Assembly: GCA_037783415.1 (NCBI GenBank) | Contig: JAZGTN010000016.1 | Span: forward strand, 2,105,001 to 2,169,000 | Length of the DNA: 64,000 nucleotides | DNA from: Leptasterias polaris | Lineage: Eukaryota > Echinodermata > Asteroidea > Forcipulatida > Asteriidae | Direction: 5' to 3' | Part shown: positions 48,079-59,288 of the stretch, one piece after another | Numbering within the stretch: the first letter of the stretch is position 1 | How the letters are laid out: each line of letters starts with the position of its first letter | Notes under the pieces: model-generated | Databases searched by the model: none | What the model saw: the letters and a program-made list of their open reading frames with translations, nothing else | What the model was told of the DNA's origin: nothing | Made by a program: the position numbers and the translations under genes

Positions 48079-48239
48079 TCTGGTAATGAAACCAAGAATG
48101 CCTCATAAGTCCACTTAACCACTGTAGCTTAAGAGCCTGAGGAAACCTGTAAACAGGGGTGCTTGCTATGTGAACCAGAAACACCAGGGTTAGCCCCTAC
48201 TCTTCCACAATAAGTGTTCTGAGTTTGTTTACCTGCACT

Positions 48240-48387
48240 ACCAATCCTAGTACACTGGACCTACGCCTTAATGTCCCATCCAAAGGACAAAGTAATTATG
48301 GTGCCATAACCAGGACTCAAACCCACATTCTGCTGACAGAAACACCAGAGCTTGAGTGCAGTGCTCTTAACTGCTTGGCCATGACAC
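48240..48387 (-). mobile_element. SINE head fragment
   Basis: Minus-strand tRNA-Leu-like head (GTGTCATGGCCAAGCAGTTA, then CTCAAGCTCTGGTGTTTCTG) with a decayed B-box GGTTTGAGTCCTGG. The body matches the fragment at 45815-45945 (ACGCCTTAATGTCCC). Confidence 0.75.
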
Positions 48388-49499
48388 ACCATAAAACTCG
48401 GAGGCAACCAACCGCACAGCATGCAAAAGGAACATTTTGGTAATGCAAAGTTTTACTACCCCCCCCCCAAAAAAAATCATAATAAATAAATAAACTAGAC
48501 TTAAATTTTTGTTACACAACAAAAACAAGGTGTTCGGCATGACGTTCAAATATGGGATGTTACTCATTGTCAGCTTGAATACATCAATTTGGTTTTAAGC
48601 TTGACCAGGCAATTGTAATACTGTGTATACAAATCTGGTAAAACTGCAACTTTAAGTCGAAGTCATGTTACAATTGATGACGTCTTTTATCAGGAAAACA
48701 AGCGTTAAATGTAATATATCGCGGCTTGAGCTCAATCTTGCAATTTACTATAGGAGCACAAAAATAATGCTCCAGTACATAATATAATTAAATTGGGCCC
48801 CACGAGTGCAAAACACAACATTGCAAATTTATTGTAAATTTGCAACGTGGTTGTAGATCGTTGTTACGTTATACGCATGTTTTCTGCTAGTATTAATAAG
48901 GACACGACAATTCCTTTTGTCACCTTAGTGATGAAATGCCTTATATTCAGCGTACCCTGTCACCGATTAACGTTTTACAGCAAATCAAAGCAAATTGACC
49001 ACATCATTGACCACCATCATTGATGAAAAACAATGGAAAAGTGCACGCGTGTACGCGCTACGCACGACTCAAAGTGTGTCTTTGTTGGCCAACAAAAATG
49101 CTCACATTGGTGTTTGCGTAGACTAAAACGAGCCGATCTGTCACAGAGCAAGCCAATAATGCCACAGAGCGTGGTAAAAGCATGACCATAATTTGATATA
49201 GCACCACCAGCTTTAGCACAAGTTTTAAAAAGCACACGATCGAAAGCACAGCATTTGCTAGTTAACGAGGTTTGCATGGACTGCTGTTTTAGAGACTAAC
49301 AAAGCGTATTGTCAAAAGCAGGTTGCGCGAACCTTGAACAGAGACTAGACCACAAGCATGTTTGATGGACTTTGAACCTTGCGGATGATTTGCTCAACGT
49401 ATACACACACACTACGTGATAACAAAACAGTAAACTGGTTTAGTTCGCGTAGTGTGTGTGTAGCCCGTGGTTTGACAGCGGGTCAATAAATACCCGTAA
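48388..49499. other. non-coding stretch
   Basis: No F5/8C N-terminal exon was found here on the minus strand. A C-rich/A-rich junction lies near 48461-48477. Two short inverted motifs (ACACACACTACG and CGTAGTGTGTGTG, near 49405 and 49448) stand out. Confidence 0.4.
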
Positions 49500-50345
49500 T
49501 AATTGGTCAATATTTCAAATATTTGTATAAAAAAAAGGAATGACGTCATCATGTTTTCTCTTTAGATTTACATAGTCAATATCACTGTCTTTCAACATGC
49601 CAAGTTTCAACTCAGTCGATCTTGTGGTTTTGTAAATACACGGCTTCAAAAAGTAAACCTTTAAGGCAATACCATGTGACACACGATGACGTCATCAATC
49701 TAAAACTTCACACATATGTTGTCTGCATGAAGGTCATTATGTATACCAATTTCGAAACGATTATCTTAAACTTCGCCACAGACATCTAGGAAAAGTGCAT
49801 TTTTAATTGTTTTCAACCTGCCGCTAGAGGGCGCTCTTGACTTTTATGACGTCATTTGTCTTTTTTTGTTAAACCAGACTCTTGCTCGACTATAACACCG
49901 TTAAAAAAAACTTCAAAAAGTGTGCCACTTTTAAATTACAAGGCACTTCCTGTTTCTTCATGTTACGACCGGAAGTAGAGGTCATGTGAGGTCACGCACA
50001 CGACAAAAAATAAAGACCTATATGACCTAAGTATGATCCCGCATAAAACAACCGCCGGTCTCTTAAGTGTGATTTGTTACAGATTTTCAAAGATTAATTT
50101 ATTTTTTTCTAAAAACCTTGTAATTTGACACCTGATGACGTCATCATGACGTAAATGAAACGGTTTCGTCTCCTAATGGATATCTAACTATGGTAGAAAT
50201 TTCAAGTTTATACGAGCTTGGGAAGTGTGCTTTTGTTAGCGGACAATCGCGGGGGATAAGAAGAAGAATAAGAAGTATTAAAAAGTAAGAAAAAAAAACG
50301 GAACAAAAACAAGAGGTGTTACGGGCTGTGTGCCCGAACACCTAA
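49500..50345. repeat. dispersed-repeat-like region with clustered TGACGTCA sites
   Basis: Perfect CRE palindromes TGACGTCA lie at 49541-49548, 49687-49694, 49847-49854 and 50136-50143, with TGACGTAA at 50147. The region ends in a hairpin AGGTGTTACGGGC / GCCCGAACACCT (50314-50343). Its layout suggests a transposable element or relic, but no second copy is in the window. Confidence 0.5.
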
Positions 50346-50730
50346 TAAATAGAGTGAAATTTTAAATCAAAAGTTCTTCAAAGAGATTTCCTGGAACTGG
50401 TTGCCCATGCACTGCCTCATGTGACATCTTAAAAGGTCCTGTCATTCACCAGGCAATTAGAGGCAACCAACCTCACAGCATGCAAAGGAAAACTTTGGTA
50501 GAACAGTAGTAATTTTTTTAACACTGTCTATTCATTACCCCCGATGTAAAATTGACATCTATTAAATTTAACGCACGTGCACAAGCAAAAATTCCCTGCT
50601 TACCCGTGAAATACGCTTGACGTAAGCGCAGAATTCCAGGCTTCCGCAAGGACTGATTCTTTGCAGAGCCATGTAATTGGGACCTGGTCAGTAATGCAGA
50701 AGATGTAAGGAATTATGTTTCTTATTTTAG

Positions 50731-51082
50731 GGGTGTCATGGCCGAGTGGTTAAGAGCATCGGATTCAAGTTCTGGTGGTTTAGTCATCGGGGGTGTTGGT
50801 TCGAGTCCCGGTCATGACGCTTGTGTCCTTGAGCAAGACACTATAATTGCTTCTCTTCACCCAGGGGTATAAATGGGTACCTACAAGGGTAGAGGTTGAT
50901 ATTGTGTTTGAAAAAGCCTTCAAAGCACCACAGCAGCCCAAGGCTGTATACTCCCAGGGAGCTGAGACAGATTAAAGGAATGTTATTGGCCCAATGACCA
51001 GGGCACTAATGTAAAGCGCATTGAGAATTAAATGTTAATTACTATGCGCTATATAAATTGAAAAATTATTATTATTATTATT
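50731..51082 (+). mobile_element. full-length tRNA-Leu-like SINE, subfamily A
   Basis: Head GGGTGTCATGGCCGAGTGGT with GGTTCGAGTCCCGG. Body includes TCCTTGAGCAAGACAC, CCAGGGGTATAAATGGGTAC and GGCTGTATACTCCCAGGGAG. Tail GCGCTATATAAATTG followed by ATT repeats. This is the most complete plus-strand copy and shows all the parts found in the others. Confidence 0.92.
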
Positions 51083-52194
51083 CTTCTTTCCAAACCGTAT
51101 ACTATCCAAGGGTCGAAATTCAATTAAAATGCTACTAGCTGGCTGACACAGTTGAAAAAATAAATTACACAAAATTTGGTGGCCCAATGATACTGGTTAA
51201 AGACTGTATTATTCTTCCTCCTTCATGGCACTTGGGATTGCAAACTGCCAATCATATTGAAGGTTCATTATATTTGAGTTAATCATTGTCGCTTTGAGAA
51301 CTGTTTTGTTTGTGAACTGATGAGTCGCACGTTCGGTAAATCTGGTTATTAATTAAACAGCTCTTTTCATCACATTTTTGTTTGGTTTGCAGTCTAGTGC
51401 AGGAAATACTTGACTTTATACAGGATATTTTTTATCAATGGTGAGCTGTGGTCACTATGGTTTTCAATACACTGTAACTTTCTATTTTTGTGTTTATTGT
51501 AGATTCTTACTTAGGCCAAGTAAAAAAAGTAACGAGTTTCTCGTCCGGACTTTTTCAAAAAAAGGAGGAGGCAGGGCTTTTTTATTTACTATTTTTCAAT
51601 TTTTAGCTATTTTTTCCAAGATGGCCGCCATGCTAAATATTGGCTGGCCAAGGTATATTCACAGATATTGTGCTATTTGAGTATACTGATGCAATTTATG
51701 ACAAAACAAATGATTTGTAAGACCCTTCACTGCAGTATCGCAGCACCGTCACCTTCGACAACAGTTGCTGTCCGCTCTGAAAAGAACGCCCAGCTGGGTT
51801 TGGTGCCAAGACACTGATGATAATTATATTAAGTCAGCAGAATCACACTTTTAGCCCTCAACTAGCTAGGGACTGCACACCTGAGAATATTGAAATGAGA
51901 AAGTTGGGAATTCTTGAGGCAAAGCTGCTATTTTGGCCCATCTAATTGGATTCAGGAGATTTCAAAATATCAGAGATGCCACTCAGTTTTATCCCCAAAA
52001 TTTGATTTCAGCTTTAAATCTTCAATATTTAAGATTATTATTTTTTTCCCCCTGAAAATAGGAAATAGTAAAAAAAAAAAAGGAGGCGGTGGCCAAAAAA
52101 GAGGCGGGTGGGGACGAGAAACTCTTTAGTTTTTTACTTGGTCTTATAGGATATTTTATGACATTGAAATGTGATCTTTGAAAATACCTTTAAC
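51083..52194. other. non-coding stretch
   Basis: No gene recognised. Near 51540-51560 and 52066-52130 there are similar AAAAAAAGGAGG-type patches with AGGCGG, which may be a diverged repeat pair in opposite contexts. Confidence 0.35.
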
Positions 52195-52345
52195 CCTTCT
52201 ACTGTCTGACCATTCAATATCATCCACTGTGGTTTTGAATGGTAGATAAACTATGCCAGCCTGCAATGTAATATCATGTGGTGAATGCATCTACACAGTA
52301 CACACATGTTATGTGCACAGTTGTGCCATCATACACAACCAGTGC
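52195..52345. repeat. diverged copy of the lectin-gene 3' flank
   Basis: CATTCAATATCATCCACTGT and GGTTTTGAATGGTAGAT match sequence just after the stop of the C-type lectin gene at 54644 (ATTTCAATATCATCC, GGTTTTGAAGGGTAGATG), with CACAGTACACA in both. It is either part of a duplicated segment or a shared repeat. Confidence 0.65.
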
Positions 52346-52409
52346 AGTTGAATGGTTTCAAATGGTTGGTCAACTCACTGGAAAATGTTACCAAGAGTAG
52401 GAGGGTTAA

Positions 52410-52745
52410 TGGTATTATACTGGATTGGTAATCAGTTTAGTCTGAAAGCTTACTGATTGAAGTTCATACTAGAACCATTTTTTTTTCTGTGAACAATTTC
52501 CCTCTGAAATGAAGCCATATTCAAGAAAACTGTATCAGAAAACCTTTTAAAGAAAGCAACAGCTGATTTCGGTTGTACAATATTGCTGAAAATATTGCAT
52601 GGTTTTCCACTTATTTCTCCTGCCTCACACAACGGATTAAGCCAACATGTTCCCAGGTTTGTTATTTCATGTGTATGGTTGATCACTCAAAACATGAACA
52701 CTGTCTGCGACTATTGTGTCAGCTCTACCAATCCTGTATTTGTTA
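52410..52745. mobile_element. diverged MITE, 38571 family in reverse
   Basis: It begins after TTAA with TGGTATTATACTGGATTGG and ends near CCAATCCTGTATTTG. The right part, reverse-complemented, matches 38585-38660 (GACAGTGTTCATGTTTTG, CATGAAATAACAAACCTG). Confidence 0.75.
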
Positions 52746-53659
52746 GCCTTGATGGGGTGGGGTGTTTTGTTTATCAAGTATTAGCAGGTAATATTTTTTA
52801 CAATCAACATTTTCTTAATTGATACCAGGTCTGATATTGAATAGATGTCACTTATACTGCACATTTCAGAAATTTTCTATTTGAAAAAGTAGTGTTAAAT
52901 CACTTTTTGTGCACGGTATAAGTGAGTAAACTTTTTGTCCTTCCGTTACCGTCCTTCCGTTACCAATAGTTAATCCACAAAAGGCATTGTATTTATAATA
53001 CCGAAAGGAAATTTTTTTAAAGAAAACTGGTATAATATACATGTAGCTAAATCCCAAAGTATTGCATTTCTCACCTTTACAGCAAAATAGTCTCATAAAA
53101 TTCACAGAAATTAAGCAAAACACATGATAGATGGAAAATCCATGTCTGTTTTGCTGTCCTTCCGTTACTGACCTCATTAAATTCATTTTTTATAAACTAA
53201 ATGTAATTCTGCCAAAAAAAGGAGGCAATTTCAAAGGCAGTCCTTAAGTCATAAAACTGTGACATTTGCTTGACGTAATTAATTAAACCCTTAATGCTAC
53301 TCATGATTTAAAGGTTGTTTTTATGAGTCAAAACATCCTTCTGCTACCATGGAATTGCCCATAACACCTTTAACACAAAATTGTTAACGTCACCTAATTT
53401 CCACATTGATAATCCCTCACTTTATATTGGGTCCATTCACGGTCAAATACTATACAAACAAAGCACCTAGTTATTGAATTTGGGCACTTAAAGGAGGCCG
53501 GACGCTACAATTATTTATTGACTGGTACCACAAAAGGTAAACTAATAAACTCACTGTCACTTTTGACCGGTAACTGTAACGTGTGTCTCATTATTATCAC
53601 ATGAAACTACGACAGACTTGGTTTTTTCAATGGTACCCAAATGTAGACAATCTGGGAAG

Positions 53660-53951
53660 ATGTGGTCCGTAATGTTCACAACACTTATAGGTGGATTATT
53701 TCTGATTGCAAAATGCACTGCTGGTGATGGGCAGTGTGCGGCGTCCATCGGAGGGGAGTGTCCTCTTGAGTGGGGCCAATGGAGGGGCAATTGCTACAAA
53801 GTTATTAAGGAGCTAACATGGATCGAGGCAAAACAAGAGTGTGGCAAGATTGGAGGTATGATGGCAGTGCCTCAATCTTCGGAAGAAATCAGTTACTTCA
53901 GCACACTTCAGGATGAATATTGGGTTGGCTGTACTGATCTTCGAAATGAAG
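53660..53951 (+). CDS. C-type lectin 1, exon 1 (signal peptide and first half of CTLD)
   Basis: The exon encodes a hydrophobic signal (MFTTLIGGLFLIAKC), then DGQCAA and a C-type lectin domain: CPLEWGQWRGNCYKV, TWIEAKQECGKIGGMMAVP, YWVGCTDLRNE. It ends in phase 1 at donor GGTAGG (GT at 53952). The ATG at 53660 has A at -3; the ATG at 53672 aligns with the paralogue's start and is an equal candidate. Open frame also extends to 53618. With exon 2 the protein has 156 residues, a normal size for a single-domain secreted lectin. It would act outside the cell in glycan recognition. A tandem paralogue lies 5 kb downstream. Confidence 0.88.
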
Positions 53952-54465
53952 GTAGGAGGGTCAGAGGATTTATTCAAAAACCAGAACATGGAAAGCAGAC
54001 CTGGAATTACTTGGATGCTATGGCCTTCATTGTCCTGGTCTTTGGTTCCCCATCGAAAGTTTCTCTTAAGAGTAAAGTTTTTCCAATGGAAGTGCTTTTT
54101 GTTAAAATTATAATGGCCTTGCTCTCTCAAATATGAAATTTTAGGCATTGGAAAGAAGCTCTTTCAGGTATAAACTTGTCCTTAAAGCCTGCTTGAATAT
54201 TTGTTCATAATAAACTATTTATAGTGATTATATGTTGGTTTATTGCCAGTGTTTCAAACAAAACATCTAATTGGTACAATAGGCCAACATAGGGCTAGAT
54301 AGCTCAGTAGGTAGAGCGCCGGCACGTTAAACCGGAGGTCGCTGGTTCAAATCCCGCTCTAGTCAATTTTTCTTTGTTCAACCCCAAATCAAATTTGTTT
54401 TTTAATACAGATCGATCGACTTTGTCTGTAATGGTTTAACTAAATAGTTTAATTTCTTCTAATAG
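53952..54465 (+). other. intron of C-type lectin 1
   Basis: Donor GTAGGA, acceptor TTCTTCTAATAG. It shares TCTCAAATATGAAATTTTAG and GGAAAGAAGCTCTTTCAGGT with the intron of the second lectin gene (59620-59660). It also hosts a SINE. Confidence 0.85.
54293..54390 (+). mobile_element. tRNA-like SINE, family C, copy 2
   Basis: GGCTAGA pairs with TCTAGTC as an acceptor stem, and D- and T-arm sequences are present, but the base before the anticodon-like GTT is C instead of the invariant T. The downstream TTTTTCTTTGTTCAACCCC tail matches copy 1. It lies in the intron of C-type lectin 1. Confidence 0.8.
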
Positions 54466-54644
54466 GTTCATGGGTGTGTCTGGAGGGTGTGAAGTATGCA
54501 GGAGTGTGGCATACCGAGGAGCCTGGTGGTGGAGATACAGAAAACTGCATGGAGATATACGCTCGATCACTCAATGACAAGCCATGTGAGGCTCGAGTCC
54601 ATGCTATCTGCAAGCGAGCTACCATACCCAAACTGCACCTTTAA
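54466..54644 (+). CDS. C-type lectin 1, exon 2 (second half of CTLD)
   Basis: Starts in phase with exon 1 (G|GT TCA TGG), giving SWVCLEGVKYAGVW, EEPGGGDTENCMEIY, LNDKPCEARVHAICKRA and a stop at 54642-54644. The cysteines that close the CTLD are present. The sugar-specificity motif is EPG where calcium-dependent mannose-type lectins have EPN, so canonical calcium/sugar binding may be lost. AATAAA near 54929 is a possible poly-A signal. Confidence 0.87.
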
Positions 54645-54649
54645 AACCA

Positions 54650-55189
54650 TGCACTGTCTGATCATTTCAATATCATCCGCCTGGTTTTGAAGGGTAGATG
54701 CTATAATGCAACCTGCAATATGTGATAACAAGTGCCGAGTGTGTATACACAGTACACAGTTCCGTGCACATAACCTGTGGAGAGTTTTAAATCATCATTG
54801 ATCGCTGGCAGTCAAATTAAAGTCGAATGGAGTCTTCAACACGCTAAAAACTGGCAGTAATTAAACAATACTGCGAATGGACAGATATGCCGAGAGCAAT
54901 CTAAAAGCAAAGGTTCAGAATCAGATTTAATAAAGAAGTCAAGAAGTTCTTTGAGAGGAGTTAACAGATTTGTAAATTGCTAAATCTGCTCTAATCCTTG
55001 CTCTATGAACTTGTATTGGTCTTTGCTTGAATCCTCTTTCTGTGGACCTTGCTACCTTAAACAAGAAATGCTAATGATTTATATCTGCTGTAATCTCCAG
55101 AGTCTATTTCGAAGGGATTTGTTTAGAAACTACTGGGTTTGCTGAAATGGGAATTTGAATGTGAAATCTTCCTGCCAAGTGCATACACA
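54650..55189. other. 3' flank of C-type lectin 1
   Basis: The first ~140 bp match 52195-52345. No other gene seen. Confidence 0.45.
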
Positions 55190-55345
55190 ATGGGAGACTT
55201 TTGGTGACACTAGGTGATGGGAGCAGACTTACCAGGTAAATTCATTGTTCTCAGAATTGCACGCATGCTCAGAACTATGTAAGCAATGGAAATTTACTTG
55301 GTAAGTCTGCTGCCACCTACCTAGCGTTCCAAAGACTCACATCAC
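55190..55345. mobile_element. foldback MITE, GGTGGCAGCAGACTTACC family
   Basis: GAGCAGACTTACCAGGTAAA pairs with ATTTACTTGGTAAGTCTGCT. The CTAG borders lie at 55210 and 55324, and TTTTGGTGACACTAGG continues outward as in the 42823 copy. Confidence 0.85.
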
Positions 55346-55437
55346 AGTTAAAAATACAACATATAACCTTGTGTCATCACTCTACCAACGGCGAAGCATG
55401 AACAAATTTACATACCGCCAGAGATAATTTGCATAAA

Positions 55438-55660
55438 CACCTCCCGAACTCTGAAACCCCGGCTTCCAATGTTAGGAATGCAAACTCACTAGATCTGTTC
55501 ATGAGGTCACTTCAAACCCATCTGCTTAGCATTTCTCCTGCCAGTTGTTTCACTTTATCTTGTGAAATTTTGTCATGCATTGTTTTTGTATATATTGTGT
55601 AGTTTAAGAATTGTTCATGTTCATTAGGTAAGTTTCACGCCTGTACAGTTAGCGTTCTCC
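55438..55660 (+). pseudogene. L2/CR1-like LINE remnant, extreme C-terminus of reverse transcriptase
   Basis: A plus-strand frame reads LPNSETPASNVRNANSLDLF and then MRSLQTHLLS, matching the SLDxFKSxLKTHLF end of LINE reverse transcriptases (compare 32064-32755). The upstream part is absent. Confidence 0.7.
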
Positions 55661-55663
55661 CTT

Positions 55664-56036
55664 AATAATAATAAATAATAATAATAGTGGCTAATTCTTA
55701 TATAGTGCTCAGGTCCGTCACTCAGTGACGCTCGTGGCGCTTCAACATTATTACCCCTGGTCACTGGGCCATTTTATTTCATTCCTTAGACCATCTCAGC
55801 TCCCTTGGGAGTATACAGCCTGTGCTGCCAAATATGTAGCGCACCAAGCTAAATCAATCACAAGAACCATCTCTGCCCTCACAGGTACCCATTTACCCCT
55901 GGGTGATGAGAAGCAATTATAGTTAAGAGTCTTGCTCAAGGACACAAGTGTCACGACTGGGACTCGAACCCACACTCTGCTGATCTGAAACACCAGAGCT
56001 TGGATCCGGTGCTCTTATCCACTCGGCCACGACACG
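55664..56036 (-). mobile_element. full-length tRNA-Leu-like SINE, subfamily A
   Basis: On minus: GTGTCGTGGCCGAGTGGATA head, GGTTCGAGTCCCAG, then CTTGTGTCCTTGAGCAAGAC, CAGGGGTAAATGGGTACC, GGCTGTATACTCCCAAGGGA, ending in CACTATATAAGAATTAG and ATT repeats. It is directly downstream of the LINE remnant. Confidence 0.92.
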
Positions 56037-57095
56037 CTAACAGTGGTCCGCTGGCCAAATGCTAGATGAAACACCAAAATGACCACTCAAAAATCTTTCC
56101 GAGTTGTCCGGCTGGCAAGTTCAGCGTTGAATAAGTATTCCTATTTAATATGAAATATGGACCAGTGGAAAAACTGGCGGACTTGAAAAACAATAAGCTA
56201 ATTGGTCCTTCTAGCTAGTCACCGAAAATGTTAAGGGCAAACCCTGACAGTGCATTGGAGGTCTTGCCATGGATGGAATGCGCTTTACAAGAATGATTTA
56301 TTACAACTGAACTGTTGTATATTTTATTCTTTTTTAGTAACAATGAACGTAGTGCTTCTTGTTGCATAGAAGTTCTTGGTGCATCTTGTTGCATAGTGCT
56401 TTGGCTTTTAGTCATTTTATATTTGTTTATTTCATCGGTATTTCCTTCCTTGGTAAGCGCTTTTGGGTTTATGCTTTAGATGTAAGGCGCTATATAAGTT
56501 ATATTTTTTATTATTATTTTATTATTTTATATTAGTTGTCGCAATAAACAAGAAAAAAAGAAGAGGTACCTGCTAATTAGTAGCTTTACAAGTTTACAGT
56601 GACAAACATTTTGATTTTTTAGATTGTCTGACAATGGTGACTATTCACAGACTACTGTGGTTCTGAAACACTTTTTGTAATAAATTTGATAATTCTTGCA
56701 ATTCTTTCATAACAAAAACCAGACCTTTTTGGCATAAGAAAGGAAAGTTTGAAAAGCCGACTAAAACTAGACTTAGTTTCAAAAAATTTCTTTTTCAAAA
56801 TACAGGATCCTTGTTGGAAATCAAAAATTATTATAAACTGAGCTGCATTTATTGATTTATCTATTTATTTATTTAAATGCCGAAATACAATGTTACCTGA
56901 AGTTTTGAATTTGAAAAAGATAGGCATTTAATTTTCTGCCTTATAAAAAATGCTTCAATGGTTACTTCTTTCAATTAATGTTTTGGCTACGTATTGTTTG
57001 GAAGTTTTCATGAAGTATAGAAATAAATGTGAGTTTTGAGTTTAATTGTATTGAACTATATCCATCTTTTCAATCATATAGACCTTTCCATTGTT
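56037..57095. other. non-coding stretch with a LINE/SINE tail fragment
   Basis: AAGGCGCTATATAAGTTATA at about 56484-56503 followed by TTATTATT is the common 3' tail of the LINE and SINEs here. No gene recognised. Confidence 0.5.
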
Positions 57096-57466
57096 GATAA
57101 TAATAATAATAATAACAAATTTTTATATAGCGCTTTTCACACCCGAAGGGCGTCCCAAAGCGCTTCCAACATTATTACCCCTGGTCACTGGGCCATTAAT
57201 TCATTCCTTAAACCATCTCAGCTCCCTGGGGAGTATACAGCCTGTGCAACAAATATGCGCTACTAAGCTAAATCAATCACAAGAACCATCTCTGCCCTCA
57301 CAGGTACCCATATTACCCCTGGGTGGAGAGAAGCAATTATAGTTAAGTGTCTTGCTCAGGGACACAAGTGTCACGACCGGGACTCGAACCCACACTCTGC
57401 TGAACAGAAACACCAGAGCTTGAGTTCGGTGTGCTTATCCACTCGGCCACTCGGCCATGACACCCC
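57096..57466 (-). mobile_element. full-length tRNA-Leu-like SINE, subfamily A
   Basis: Same order of parts as 55664-56036. The head carries a small duplication of CACTCGGC near 57442-57456. The tail is GCGCTATATAAAAATTTG followed by ATT repeats. Confidence 0.92.
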
Positions 57467-58329
57467 ACAAAGTGCGCCGCCGGTTGGCATGGGAGTGCTG
57501 GAAGTGAGAGCAACATGAAACAAGAAAGTCATTAATGTTATGCACTGGTCAAGTCAATAGCAATCATTTATAGACCATGTGACCTGTGACATCACATGTT
57601 TACAAAAGAGCCACAGGGCCTGGACTTCCTGCAGGCACAGTTTGTACACAGTTCAATGGAAGAATACAATCAATCTTATGTTTTATGGAGATTGCACTGT
57701 CTGATTTTTCTCAACTTTTGATATGAAGAAAGGGGGGACATCTCAAAAGCTGTACAGCTGTTGCTTTTGTAACTCTTGAATTTATGTGAAAATTATGACA
57801 CAAAATGTAAATTTTCCCATATGGCCTGTGTAGTATCTTGTCCGTCAGGAAATGCATTAGAATGTACAAGGTCACTATACTCTGTAAACAAAGGTAACAT
57901 GGTCTATACAGATCATTTTAAAACTTCCCCCTTCACAGATGATTTGTAAAAGGTTAATACCATTCAGGGAGCAATTTCATCCAGCACTTTTGCATAGCAA
58001 AATATTTTGACTGAACATGTTTTTTTGAAACACAGAATGCTCATATTGAGTAGCAAATGAAGATTTTTGTGTAGCAACCGATACAATTTGGATAGCATTT
58101 TGCTGTGCTATACAAGGGAAATCGTTCACTGCTATTACACTGATGATGTTGAACTAACCTAGCTCCTACTAACACCACGCTCATTTGTAACCCAAAATGT
58201 AGTTTTCTTTCATGATGTTACCGTCAAAACTATTAGGCCATAACAATTTATCCATATTCTGTTCATATCAACCTTAATGGGCATAACAAATTAACGGTAG
58301 CCATTAAGGAGAGGCAATTATTGTTCCCC
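57467..58329. other. non-coding stretch
   Basis: No gene recognised. Confidence 0.4.
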
Positions 58330-58720
58330 AGATGGCAACTCAGATGAGACTGCTATTAAACTCAAACAGTTAGAGTTAGAAAGTCAGTTGAAACAGACAA
58401 AGAAAATTGCAAACGGAGATGAAATAAAAGGCTCTAGAGAAATTTGATCCTACCAAATTGATTAAATTGGTCCCACCCAATGTATTCAGGAGAAAGATGT
58501 TTACAAATTGTTGGTTCCCTTTGTAAAGTAGCAGATAGATTAGAACAGCCGAAAGACATGTGTACTTTGCTTTTAAAAAGTCTCCTAAAAAGCATACTAG
58601 TTGGCAAGGCACAGGAAAGTTATACCAGGAAGTTTGAGTTTGCTGCCACCTCGAATTCTCAAAAAAAACTCCCATTTAACAATCCACTCAAAAAGCAATC
58701 AAACTCACAGGAGCTTTAAT
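58330..58720 (+). pseudogene. degenerate gag-like (SCAN-like) fragment of an LTR retrotransposon
   Basis: Short frames in shifting phase resemble the gag-type domain of animal LTR retrotransposons: an ELESQLK-like helix near 58371, a KLIKLVPP motif near 58457, and VADRLEQPKD with LLKSILVGKAQESY near 58530-58625. Stops and at least one frameshift separate them. No polymerase, protease or LTR was found, so this is a dead fragment. Confidence 0.6.
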
Positions 58721-58999
58721 TGTTTTGCATTGTCTGAAGAACTTCACACCCAAAAATGTCAGAATTGAAAAAAGGAAAAAGCTCTACATCACCTCCCTTT
58801 AAAGACTTCATTTTCATGAAGGATTTATTTATACACAATGGACTGGGGGGGGGGGGGTAGGATCGAAGCCTGCTTGATAATTAATGAAGAGAAGGCCAAA
58901 CTTAGGCATTTCCTAGTTGTATTACCTGTTGTAGAAATACTGTCGCAGACAGAACTAGTTTGGCCACATGTCAACAGTCTGGGCAGAAGAGTGTGTAAA

Positions 59000-59288
59000 A
59001 TGTTCACCACACTTTTTGTTGCTTTAGTTCTGATTGTAAAATATATTGCTACTACAACTAGTGATGGGCAGTGTGTGGAGTTCATCGGAGGCGGGTGTCC
59101 CCCTGGTTGGAGCCTATGGAGCCGCAAATGCTACATAGCTACTGAGCCACTGACGTGGAAAGAGTCGAAACAAAAGTGCACCCAGATCGGAGGGGTGATG
59201 GTAGTTCCTCAATCACGGGAAGAAATTGACCATCTTAGCAGTATGGAACCTGTGTATTGGGTCGGCTGTACTGATCATCAAACGGAAG
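59000..59288 (+). CDS. C-type lectin 2, exon 1 (signal peptide and first half of CTLD)
   Basis: Starts MFTTLFVALVLIVKYI, a signal peptide that aligns with lectin 1, then SDGQCVEF, CPPGWSLWSRKCYIATE, TWKESKQKCTQIGGVMVVP and YWVGCTDHQTE. It ends in phase 1 at donor GTAAAA (GT at 59289). The open frame runs further upstream to 58838, but it crosses a G-run and loses similarity to the paralogue, so the ATG at 59000 is preferred. With exon 2 the protein has 157 residues. Confidence 0.88.

Noticed and set aside
50731..50815. Functional tRNA-Leu gene
   Set aside because: It is the head of a full SINE with body and ATT tail, present many times in the window.
54293..54364. Functional tRNA gene
   Set aside because: The cloverleaf nearly folds, but the base before the anticodon is C instead of T, there is a mismatch in the anticodon stem, and a second copy shares the non-tRNA tail. 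It is a SINE.
58838..58999. Upstream extension of C-type lectin 2
   Set aside because: It crosses a G-run, lacks similarity to the paralogue, and would place a non-signal segment before a good signal peptide.
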